From Shewanella amazonensis SB2B (lineage in GTDB: Bacteria > Pseudomonadota > Gammaproteobacteria > Enterobacterales > Shewanellaceae): a DNA stretch of 47,500 bases. Made by a program: the position numbers and the translations under genes. Numbering within the stretch: the first letter of the stretch is position 1; each line of letters begins with the position of its first letter. Positions 9,031 through 18,200 of this stretch are shown here, piece by piece. The DNA lies in assembly GCF_000015245.1 (NCBI RefSeq), contig NC_008700.1, positions 227,501-275,000 on the forward strand, written 5' to 3'. The notes beneath the pieces were generated by a model. It worked only from the letters and a program-made list of their open reading frames with translations. It was not told where the DNA came from and searched no databases.

Positions 9031-9732
9031 ATGGCTAAGCTGACTAAACGCATGCGCGTAATCCGCGAGAAAGTGGACGCTACCAAAGCTTACGACATCA
9101 ACGAAGCTATCACTCTGCTGAAAGAATTGGCCACTGCCAAGTTCGTTGAGAGCGTAGACGTTGCTGTAAACCTGGGCGTAGACCCACGTAAATCTGACCA
9201 AAACGTTCGTGGCGCTATCGTTCTGCCACACGGTACTGGTCGTGACGTACGTGTAGCTGTGTTCACCCAGGGTGCCAACGCTGAAGCCGCTAAAGAAGCT
9301 GGTGCTGAGCTGGTTGGTATGGAAGATCTGGCTGAGCAGGTGAAAGCCGGCGAAATGAACTTCGACGTAGTTATTGCTTCTCCAGATGCAATGCGCGTTG
9401 TAGGTATGCTGGGTCAAATCCTCGGCCCACGTGGTCTGATGCCTAACCCTAAGACTGGCACTGTAACTCCTAACGTTGCTGAAGCCGTTAAGAACGCCAA
9501 AGCTGGTCAGGTTCGCTATCGCAACGACAAGAACGGTATCATCCACACCACTATCGGTAAGGTTGATTTCGATTCTGTTAAGCTGAAAGAAAACCTGGAA
9601 GCTCTGCTGGTTGCTCTGAAGAAGCAAAAGCCAGCCGCTGCCAAGGGCCAGTACGTTAAGAAAGTGAGCATTTCCACCACCATGGGTGCCGGTGTTGCTG
9701 TTGACCAGAACACCTTGGAAGCCACTGCTTAA
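9031..9732 (+). CDS. rplA: 50S ribosomal protein L1
   Basis: L1 forms the mobile L1 stalk at the E site and, in E. coli, represses translation of rplK-rplA. The 233-residue protein has the typical central GPRGLMPNPKTGTV motif (near 131-144) of the second domain. It starts 4 nt after rplK, with its ribosome-binding site gagg in the end of rplK. Two nucleotides after its stop lies the -35 box of the rplJ promoter. Confidence 0.99.
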   Translation: MAKLTKRMRVIREKVDATKAYDINEAITLLKELATAKFVESVDVAVNLGVDPRKSDQNVRGAIVLPHGTGRDVRVAVFTQGANAEAAKEAGAELVGMEDLAEQVKAGEMNFDVVIASPDAMRVVGMLGQILGPRGLMPNPKTGTVTPNVAEAVKNAKAGQVRYRNDKNGIIHTTIGKVDFDSVKLKENLEALLVALKKQKPAAAKGQYVKKVSISTTMGAGVAVDQNTLEATA

Positions 9733-9733
9733 T

Positions 9734-9762
9734 TTTACAAGAGGCGCGCATTAATCTATAAT
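9734..9762 (+). promoter_or_regulatory. rplJ-rplL-rpoBC promoter, with the -10 inside an inverted repeat
   Basis: TTTACA (9734-9739), a 17-bp spacer and TATAAT (9757-9762). The -10 spans the loop and right arm of the hairpin at 9744-9768. The predicted start is near 9769, right after the hairpin. The layout is the same as at rplK. Confidence 0.8.
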
Positions 9763-9775
9763 GCGCGCACTTTTG
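9744..9775 (+). terminator. Hairpin after rplA overlapping the rplJ promoter
   Basis: A perfect 10-bp stem, gcgcgcatta/taatgcgcgc, with loop atcta, is followed by acttttg. It is present only in read-through RNA from rplKA. The U tract is weak, so it may terminate only partly. Confidence 0.5.
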
Positions 9776-9985
9776 TGGGTTGAAGCCCGTTTTTGTCCCT
9801 GACAAATGCGGGTTTCCGTCCAAGACCGCAGGTGTAAATCACTAGATTCACTTAATTTCCTGCGTAGACGGTGACAGTCCCCAGTTTAGATTTTTTCTGC
9901 TGGATACTCTGCACCGTAAGTCACTCACCTTCGGGTGGGTAGGTAAATTCCGGGTTTTCCCGGGTAGAATCCAGGAGTATAGCCA
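9769..9985 (+). promoter_or_regulatory. L10-type leader of rplJ
   Basis: A 217-nt untranslated leader. cgcagg (9827-9832) pairs with cctgcg (9859-9864) and encloses a structured loop; gtagacggtgaca follows. Near the gene, a 7-bp stem with a TTCG loop (9923-9940) and a cggg/cccg hairpin (about 9951-9962) precede the AGGAG site. Position and shape fit the known L10 leader, where the L10-L12 complex represses rplJ translation. Assignment to the Rfam family is from memory. Confidence 0.65.
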
Positions 9986-10486
9986 ATGGCATTAAGACTC
10001 GAAGACAAAAAAGCGATTGTTGCTGAAGTCAACGAAGCTGCCAAAGGTGCACTGTCTGCAGTAGTTGCCGATTCTCGCGGTGTTACTGTAGGCGCCATGA
10101 CCACTCTGCGTAAAACTGCTCGCGCCAACGGCGTGTACGTACGTGTAGTACGTAACACTCTGGCTCGTCGTGCAGTTGAAGGTACTGCTTTTGAGTGCCT
10201 GAACGAAGTGTTCACTGGCCCAACTTTGATTGCTTTCTCTAACGAGCACCCAGGTGCCGCCGCACGTCTGCTGAAAGACTTCGCGAAAGAGCAAGCCAAA
10301 TTCGAAGTTAAAGGTGCAGCTTTCGAAGGGAACTTCATCCCTGCAGCTGACATTGATCGTTTGGCAAAACTGCCAACTTACGAAGAAGCACTGGCACAGC
10401 TGATGATGACTATGAAGGAAGCATCTGCTGGCAAGTTCGTTCGTACACTGGCTGCACTGCGCGATCAAAAACAAGAAGCCGCTTAA
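9986..10486 (+). CDS. rplJ: 50S ribosomal protein L10
   Basis: L10 is the base of the L7/L12 stalk; it binds 23S rRNA and carries L12 dimers on its C-terminal helix. The 166-residue protein opens with ALRLEDKKAIVAEVNE, typical of the family. The start follows AGGAG. It is followed after 54 nt by rplL, and the leader upstream carries the likely autoregulatory target. Confidence 0.99.
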   Translation: MALRLEDKKAIVAEVNEAAKGALSAVVADSRGVTVGAMTTLRKTARANGVYVRVVRNTLARRAVEGTAFECLNEVFTGPTLIAFSNEHPGAAARLLKDFAKEQAKFEVKGAAFEGNFIPAADIDRLAKLPTYEEALAQLMMTMKEASAGKFVRTLAALRDQKQEAA

Positions 10487-10540
10487 TTTTAAGCTGGTTG
10501 CTTGAATTAATTGAATTCAGAACATTAGGAAATTTTTGTT

Positions 10541-10912
10541 ATGTCTATCACTAAAGACCAAATCCTCGAAGCCTTTGCAGCTATGTCTGTAATGGAAGTT
10601 GTTGAACTGATCGAAGCTATGGAAGAGAAGTTCGGTGTTTCTGCCGCTGCTGCCGTAGTTGCCGGTGGTGCTGCTGATGCTGGCGCTGCTGCTGAAGAGA
10701 AGACCGAGTTCGACGTAGTTCTGACCTCTCACGGCGACAACAAAGTTGGCGTGATCAAGGCCATCCGTGGCGCTACCGGTCTGGGTCTGAAAGAAGCCAA
10801 AGCTATGGCTGAAGCTGCTCCAGTAGCCGTTAAAGAAGCTGTTTCTAAAGAAGAAGCCGAAGCTCTGAAGAAAGAGCTGGAAGAAGCTGGCGCTCAAGTA
10901 GAGATCAAGTAA
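10541..10912 (+). CDS. rplL: 50S ribosomal protein L7/L12
   Basis: L12 forms the flexible stalk that recruits translational GTPases such as EF-Tu and EF-G. The 123-residue protein has an N-terminal dimer domain (about 1-35), an Ala/Gly-rich hinge (about 36-53) and the compact C-terminal domain with KVGVIKAIRGATGLGLKEAK. L12 is needed in several copies per ribosome. The attenuator after it reduces transcription into rpoBC. Confidence 0.99.
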   Translation: MSITKDQILEAFAAMSVMEVVELIEAMEEKFGVSAAAAVVAGGAADAGAAAEEKTEFDVVLTSHGDNKVGVIKAIRGATGLGLKEAKAMAEAAPVAVKEAVSKEEAEALKKELEEAGAQVEIK

Positions 10913-10955
10913 GCTATTCTTTAGCTTACAACATTCGGGTTAGTGCCCGGATGGA

Positions 10956-10987
10956 GGCTGACGGTTTTTTAGCCGTCGGCCTTTTTT
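10956..10987 (+). terminator. rplL-rpoB attenuator
   Basis: A 9-bp stem, ggctgacgg/ccgtcggcc (one G-T wobble), with loop ttttttag is followed by TTTTTT. It lies 43 nt after rplL and 166 nt before rpoB, matching the partial terminator known in E. coli. No promoter is obvious between it and rpoB, so rpoBC depends on read-through. A small gcgct/agcgc hairpin follows at 10989-11001. Confidence 0.85.
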
Positions 10988-11153
10988 GCGCTGTAAGCGC
11001 CGGCGATTTTTTTTCACCGTTTATCGCCAAAGTCTGCAGTCCCTAGCAGTGATTATTGGTTAGGTTCTTGCCTTCAACGGTGATGGGCAAACGTGCTGGA
11101 TTAACAGAGAGTTAGTTCAGTCTTGGTCACATCTCGCAAGCAAGAGGAAACCC

Positions 11154-14100
11154 ATGGTTTACTCCTATTCTGAAAAGAAGCGTATTCGCAAAGACTTTGG
11201 TAAGCGTCCGCAAGTGCTGGACATCCCTTACCTGTTGTCTATTCAGTTAGATTCTTTCAAGAAGTTCACCGATCAAGATCCTACCGGTGAGCGCGGTTTG
11301 GAAGCCGCCTTCCGCAGCGTTTTCCCCATCAAGAGCTTTTCCGGTAACTCCGAGCTGCAATATGTCAGCTATAAGCTGGGTGAGCCTGTATTTGATGTGA
11401 AAGAATGCCAGATCCGTGGTGTTACTTATTCTGCCCCCCTGCGCGTAAAACTGCGCATGGTATTGTTTGACCGTGAAGCCGCTCCTGGCACGGTTAAAGA
11501 CATCAAAGAACAAGAAGTCTACATGGGGGATATCCCTCTGATGACTGAAAACGGTACCTTCGTTATCAACGGTACCGAGCGTGTTATCGTTTCTCAGCTG
11601 CACCGCTCTCCAGGTGTGTTCTTCGACCACGACCGTGGTAAGACTCACTCTTCAGGCAAGGTGCTGTATAACGCGCGTATTATCCCTTACCGTGGTTCCT
11701 GGCTGGACTTCGAATTCGATCCGAAGGACGCCCTGTTCGTCCGTATCGACCGTCGTCGTAAACTGCCTGCAACCATTATCCTGCGTGCCCTGGATTTCTC
11801 TACTCAGGACATCCTGGATATCTTCTTTGAGCGCGTAGACTTCACCATCAAGAAAGACTCTCTGGTGATGAAGCTGCTGCCTGAGCGTCTGCGCGGTGAA
11901 ACCGCCAGCTACGACATCAAAGATGCCGAAGGCAACATCGTGGTTGAAAAGGGCCGTCGTATCACTGCCCGTCACATTCGCCAGCTGGAAAAAACCAACA
12001 CCACTGAACTGGAAGTACCGGTTGAGTACATCGTTGGTAAGATTGCCGCCCAGGACTATATCGATCCGGATACCGGTGAAGTGTTGGTGACTGCCAACAA
12101 CGAAATCCGTCTGGAAGATCTGGCTCAGCTGTCGCTGGCCGGTATCAAGGACATCTCCACGCTCTATATCAACGAGCTGGACCACGGTGCCTACATCTCC
12201 GACACCCTGCGTATCGATTCCACCACCAACCGCCTTGAGGCGCTGGTTGAAATCTACCGCATGATGCGTCCTGGCGAGCCACCAACCAAGGATGCTGCCG
12301 AAGCCCTGTTCCAGAACCTGTTCTTCAGCGAAGAGCGTTATGACCTGTCCAAAGTAGGTCGTATGAAGTTCAACCGTCGTCTGGAAATCGCCGATGACGT
12401 GGGCACTGGCGTTCTGTCTAACGACGATATCGTTGCGGTGATGAAGAAGATCATCGAAATCCGTAACGGTAACGACGAAGTGGACGATATCGACCACTTG
12501 GGTAACCGTCGTATCCGCTCTGTGGGCGAAATGGCCGAGAACCAGTTCCGTGTAGGTCTGGTACGTGTTGAGCGCGCTGTACGTGAGCGTCTGTCTCTGG
12601 GCGATCTGAACGAGCTGATGCCTCAGGACCTCATCAACGCCAAGCCGATTTCTGCGGCGGTGAAAGAGTTCTTCGGTTCTTCTCAGCTGTCTCAGTTTAT
12701 GGACCAGAACAACCCGCTGTCTGAAGTAACCCACAAGCGCCGTATTTCGGCCCTGGGTCCAGGCGGTCTGACCCGTGAGCGCGCCGGCTTCGAAGTTCGC
12801 GACGTACACCCAACTCACTACGGTCGTCTGTGTCCAATTGAGACCCCTGAAGGTCCAAACATTGGTCTGATCAACTCGCTGGCAACCTTCGCCCGCACCA
12901 ACTCTTACGGGTTCCTGGAAACTCCATACCGTAAAGTGGTTGATGGCGTGGTAACCGACGACGTTGAATACCTGTCAGCCATCGAAGAAGGCCGCTATGT
13001 GATTGCACAGGCCAACATCGAGCTGGACGGCGAAGGTCGTATCCTGGAAGAGCAGGTTGCCTGTCGTCATAAGGGTGAATCTACCTTTATGCGCGCCTCT
13101 GACATCCAGTATATGGACGTATCGCCACAACAGATCATCTCTGTTGCAGCATCTTTGATCCCGTTCCTGGAACACGACGACGCCAACCGCGCACTCATGG
13201 GCGCGAACATGCAACGTCAGGCCGTTCCAACCCTGCGCTCTGAAAAGCCGCTGGTAGGTACCGGTATTGAACGTGCTCTGGCTGTGGACTCAGGCGTAGT
13301 TGTTGCTGCCAAGCGTGGCGGTGTGATTGACTACGTTGATGCCAGCCGCATCGTGGTTAAGGTGAATGAAGATGAGCTGCGCCCAGGCGAAGCCGGTATC
13401 GACATCTACAACCTGACCAAATACACCCGTTCTAACCAGAACACCTGTATCAACCAGCGTCCTTGCTGTCAGGTAGGCGACCCAATCGTACGTGGCGACG
13501 TACTGGCTGACGGTCCTTCTACCGATCTGGGTGATCTGGCTCTGGGTCAGAACATGCGTGTGGCATTCATGCCCTGGAACGGTTACAACTTCGAAGACTC
13601 CATCCTCATCTCTGAGCGTGTAGTTCAGGACGACCGTTTCACCACCATTCACATTCAGGAACTGTCTTGTATCGCCCGTGATACCAAGCTCGGTAGCGAA
13701 GAGATCACAGCTGACATTCCAAACGTGGGTGAGTCTGCTCTGTCCAAGCTCGACGAGTCCGGTATCGTTTATATCGGTGCTGAAGTGAAAGGCGGCGACA
13801 TTCTGGTTGGTAAGGTAACGCCAAAAGGCGAAACCCAGCTGACGCCGGAAGAGAAACTGCTGCGCGCCATCTTCGGTGAAAAAGCCTCTGATGTTAAGGA
13901 TAGCTCTCTGCGCGTTCCTAACTCAGTGACAGGTACCGTAATCGACGTTCAGGTATTTACCCGTGACGGCGTTGAGAAAGACAAGCGTGCCATCGAAATC
14001 GAAGAGATGCACATCGCTCAGGCCCGTAAGGACCTGTCCGAAGAGTTCAAGATCCTCGAAGAGGGCGTTCTGAGCCGTGCCCGTAACCTGCTGCTTGCCG

Positions 14101-15182
14101 GTGGTTACACTCAGGCCCAGCTGGATGCTATCCCACGCAAGGAACTGCTGACTCAGGTTATCGATGACGAGACCAAGCAGACCGAACTTGAGCAACTGGC
14201 TGAACAGCACGAAGAGCTGAAAGCCGACTTCGACAAGAAGTTTGAGCACAAGCGTCGCAAGATCACCCAGGGCGATGACCTGGCTCCAGGCGTACTGAAG
14301 ATCGTTAAGGTTTACCTGGCGGTTAAGCGTACCATCCAGCCTGGTGACAAGATGGCCGGTCGTCACGGTAACAAGGGTGTGATCTCCAAGATCTGTCCTA
14401 TCGAAGATATGCCATACGACGAGCAGGGTAATCCTGTGGACATCGTACTGAACCCACTGGGTGTACCATCTCGTATGAACATCGGTCAGGTTCTGGAAGT
14501 GCACATGGGTGCAGCTGCCAAGGGTATCGGTAACCGCATTCAGGCCATGCTCGAAGAGCAGCGTGAAGTGGCCGAGCTGCGTGGCTATATCAAGCAGGCT
14601 TACGATCTGGGTGAAACCCAGCAGAAAGTGGATATCGAGTCCTTTACCGACGAAGAAGTTATCCGCCTGGCCAAGCACCTGAAAGATGGTCTGCCAACTG
14701 CGACTCCAGCGTTCGACGGCGCCAAAGAGAAAGAGATCAAGCAGATGCTTGAACTCGCCGGCCTGCCGACTTCTGGTCAGCTGCGTCTGTTTGATGGTCG
14801 TACCGGTAATGCGTTCGAGCGTGAAGTGACCGTAGGTTACATGTACATGCTCAAGCTGAACCACCTGGTCGACGACAAGATGCACGCCCGTTCTACCGGT
14901 TCTTACAGTCTGGTTACCCAGCAGCCACTCGGCGGTAAGGCCCAGTTTGGTGGTCAGCGTTTCGGTGAGATGGAAGTGTGGGCCCTGGAAGCATACGGTG
15001 CTGCGTACACCCTCCAGGAAATGCTCACTGTTAAGTCCGATGACGTGAACGGCCGTACTCAGATGTATAAGAACATCGTGGACGGAAACCACCAGATGCA
15101 ACCTGGTATGCCTGAGTCCTTCAACGTACTGCTGAAGGAGATCCGTTCGCTCGGTATCAACATCGAGCTGGATCAAGAGTAA
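11154..15182 (+). CDS. rpoB: DNA-directed RNA polymerase subunit beta
   Basis: The beta subunit makes up half of the RNA polymerase active cleft and binds rifampicin. The 1,342-residue length equals that of E. coli. The rifampicin pocket begins at FFGSSQLSQFMDQNN (from residue 506) and continues through THKRRISALGPGG without the usual resistance changes. The C-terminal part has GDKMAGRHGNKGV and ends in the MPESFNVLLKEIRSL segment. The ATG follows agagga. rpoC starts 85 nt downstream. Confidence 0.99.
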   Translation: MVYSYSEKKRIRKDFGKRPQVLDIPYLLSIQLDSFKKFTDQDPTGERGLEAAFRSVFPIKSFSGNSELQYVSYKLGEPVFDVKECQIRGVTYSAPLRVKLRMVLFDREAAPGTVKDIKEQEVYMGDIPLMTENGTFVINGTERVIVSQLHRSPGVFFDHDRGKTHSSGKVLYNARIIPYRGSWLDFEFDPKDALFVRIDRRRKLPATIILRALDFSTQDILDIFFERVDFTIKKDSLVMKLLPERLRGETASYDIKDAEGNIVVEKGRRITARHIRQLEKTNTTELEVPVEYIVGKIAAQDYIDPDTGEVLVTANNEIRLEDLAQLSLAGIKDISTLYINELDHGAYISDTLRIDSTTNRLEALVEIYRMMRPGEPPTKDAAEALFQNLFFSEERYDLSKVGRMKFNRRLEIADDVGTGVLSNDDIVAVMKKIIEIRNGNDEVDDIDHLGNRRIRSVGEMAENQFRVGLVRVERAVRERLSLGDLNELMPQDLINAKPISAAVKEFFGSSQLSQFMDQNNPLSEVTHKRRISALGPGGLTRERAGFEVRDVHPTHYGRLCPIETPEGPNIGLINSLATFARTNSYGFLETPYRKVVDGVVTDDVEYLSAIEEGRYVIAQANIELDGEGRILEEQVACRHKGESTFMRASDIQYMDVSPQQIISVAASLIPFLEHDDANRALMGANMQRQAVPTLRSEKPLVGTGIERALAVDSGVVVAAKRGGVIDYVDASRIVVKVNEDELRPGEAGIDIYNLTKYTRSNQNTCINQRPCCQVGDPIVRGDVLADGPSTDLGDLALGQNMRVAFMPWNGYNFEDSILISERVVQDDRFTTIHIQELSCIARDTKLGSEEITADIPNVGESALSKLDESGIVYIGAEVKGGDILVGKVTPKGETQLTPEEKLLRAIFGEKASDVKDSSLRVPNSVTGTVIDVQVFTRDGVEKDKRAIEIEEMHIAQARKDLSEEFKILEEGVLSRARNLLLAGGYTQAQLDAIPRKELLTQVIDDETKQTELEQLAEQHEELKADFDKKFEHKRRKITQGDDLAPGVLKIVKVYLAVKRTIQPGDKMAGRHGNKGVISKICPIEDMPYDEQGNPVDIVLNPLGVPSRMNIGQVLEVHMGAAAKGIGNRIQAMLEEQREVAELRGYIKQAYDLGETQQKVDIESFTDEEVIRLAKHLKDGLPTATPAFDGAKEKEIKQMLELAGLPTSGQLRLFDGRTGNAFEREVTVGYMYMLKLNHLVDDKMHARSTGSYSLVTQQPLGGKAQFGGQRFGEMEVWALEAYGAAYTLQEMLTVKSDDVNGRTQMYKNIVDGNHQMQPGMPESFNVLLKEIRSLGINIELDQE

Positions 15183-15267
15183 CAGGGCGCCAAGCGCGTT
15201 TGGCAATTAACACGGTGTCCCGTCTGCAGGGACGGGGCACCTGGTTTAACTCCTTCAGGAGAGAAAC

Positions 15268-18200
15268 GTGAAAGACTTATTAAAGTTTCTGAAACAGCAG
15301 GGTAAGACCGAAGAGTTTGAAGGTATCAAGATTGGTCTGGCTTCACCTGACCTGATCCGTTCATGGTCTTTTGGTGAAGTTAAAAAGCCAGAAACCATTA
15401 ACTACCGTACCTTTAAGCCTGAGCGTGAAGGTCTGTTTTGTGCCCGCATCTTTGGTCCTGTGAAGGACTATGAGTGTCTGTGTGGTAAGTACAAGCGTCT
15501 GAAGCATCGCGGTGTCATCTGTGAGAAGTGCGGCGTTGAAGTTACCCAGACCAAGGTGCGCCGTGAGCGCATGGGTCACATCGAGCTGGCCAGCCCAGTT
15601 GCCCACATCTGGTTCTTGAAGTCACTGCCGTCCCGTATCGGTTTGATGCTGGATATGACGCTGCGTGACATCGAGCGCGTGCTGTATTTCGAATCTTATG
15701 TCGTAATTGAGCCAGGCATGACCAGCCTGGAGCGCGGTCAGATGCTGACCGAAGAAAACTACCTGGATGCGCTGGAAGAATACGGTGATGAATTCGAAGC
15801 CAAAATGGGCGCCGAAGCCGTATTGGATCTGCTGCGTGCCATCGACCTCGAGAAAGAAATCGAGCAGATGCGCGAAGAGCTGCCTTCCATCAACTCTGAG
15901 ACCCGTCGCAAGAAAGTGACCAAGCGTCTGAAGCTGATTGAAGCCTTCTACACTTCTGGCAATAAGCCAGAGTGGATGATCCTCAAAGTACTGCCAGTTC
16001 TGCCACCGGATCTGCGTCCGTTGGTTCCGCTGGACGGCGGTCGTTTCGCGACTTCGGATCTGAACGATCTGTATCGCCGCGTCATCAACCGTAACAACCG
16101 TCTGAAGCGTCTGCTGGATCTGGCTGCTCCGGATATCATCGTACGCAACGAAAAGCGTATGCTGCAGGAGTCTGTGGATGCGCTGCTGGACAACGGCCGT
16201 CGTGGCCGTGCCATTACCGGTTCCAACAAGCGTCCTCTGAAATCCCTGGCCGACATGATCAAGGGTAAGCAAGGTCGTTTCCGTCAGAACCTGCTGGGTA
16301 AGCGCGTTGACTACTCAGGCCGTTCGGTTATTACCGTAGGTCCTACTCTGCGTCTGCATCAGTGCGGTCTGCCAAAGAAAATGGCTCTTGAGCTGTTCAA
16401 GCCCTTCATCTACGGCAAGCTGGAAGGTCGTGGCCTGGCCACCACCATCAAAGCCGCCAAGAAGATGGTAGAGCGTGAAGTTGCCGAGGTTTGGGACGTA
16501 CTGGATGAAGTGATCCGCGAACACCCAGTAATGCTCAACCGTGCACCAACACTGCACCGTCTGGGTATTCAGGCGTTCGAACCTGTACTGATTGAAGGTA
16601 AGGCAATCCAACTGCACCCACTGGTGTGTGCGGCATACAACGCCGACTTCGACGGTGACCAGATGGCGGTACACGTACCTCTGACTCTGGAAGCTCAGCT
16701 GGAAGCCCGTGCGCTGATGATGTCTACCAACAACATCCTGTCGCCAGCCAACGGTGAGCCAATCATCGTTCCTTCTCAGGACGTGGTATTGGGTCTGTAC
16801 TACATCAGCCGTGAGCGTGTAAACGGTCGCGGTGAAGCCATGGCGTTCGAGTCTGTTGCTGAAGCTGAAAAAGCCTACCGTGTAGGTGCTGCCGAGCTGC
16901 ACGCCCGCGTGAAAGTTCGTATTACCGAAACCATCATTGGTGAAAACGGTGAGCGTACCAAGCAGCGTCGTATCGTTGACACCACAGTGGGTCGTGCCAT
17001 CCTGTCGCAAATCCTGCCAGCCGGTCTGTCTTTCGACCTGGTAAACCAGGACATGGGCAAGAAGCAGATCTCCAAGCTGCTGAACACCTGTTACCGTCAG
17101 CTGGGTCTGAAAGATACCGTTATCTTCGCCGACCAACTGATGTACACCGGTTTCCAGTACGCCACCATCTCCGGTGCCTCTGTTGGTATTAACGACATGG
17201 TTATCCCAGAAGAGAAATACTCTCTTGTGGCCGATGCCGAAGCCGAAGTTATCGAGATCCAGGAACAGTTCCAGTCTGGTCTGGTAACCGCCGGTGAGCG
17301 TTACAACAAGGTCATCGATATCTGGGCAAGTGCCAACGAGAAGGTGTCCAAGGCGATGATGGAAAACCTGTCTTCCGAGACAGTGATCAACCGTCATGGC
17401 GAAGAAGAAAAGCAGAAGTCGTTCAACAGCATCTACATGATGGCCGACTCAGGCGCGCGGGGTAGTGCCGCTCAGATCCGTCAGTTGGCGGGTATGCGTG
17501 GTCTGATGGCCAAGCCAGACGGCTCCATCATTGAAACGCCCATCGTGGCGAACTTCCGTGAAGGTCTGAACGTACTCCAGTACTTTATCTCTACCCACGG
17601 TGCTCGTAAGGGTCTGGCGGATACTGCACTTAAGACAGCGAACTCCGGTTACCTGACTCGTCGTCTGGTGGATGTGGCCCAGGATCTGGTGATCATCGAA
17701 GACGATTGTGGCGCGACCGAAGGTCTGTCCATGAAGCCGCTGATTGAAGGTGGTGACGTGGTTGAGCCGCTGCGTGAGCGCGTACTGGGTCGTGTAGTTG
17801 CTGAAGACGTTATGTACCCAGGTACCGACGAAGTGCTGGCACCTCGCAACACCCTGCTGGACGAAGCCTGGTGTGACAAGCTCGAACAGCACAGCGTTGA
17901 CGAAGTACAGGTTCGCTCCGTAATTACCTGTGAAACCGACTTTGGTGTGTGTGCCAAGTGTTATGGGCGTGACTTGGCCCGTGGTCACATCATCAACATG
18001 GGTGAAGCCATCGGTGTGGTTGCAGCCCAGTCAATCGGTGAACCAGGTACACAGCTGACGATGCGTACGTTCCACATCGGTGGTGCGGCATCCCGAGCGT
18101 CTGCCGAAAACAGCGTACAGGTGAAGAACGCCGGTACTCTGAAGCTGCACAATGCCAAGTACGTAACCAACAGCGACGGCAAACTGGTTATCGTGTCTCG

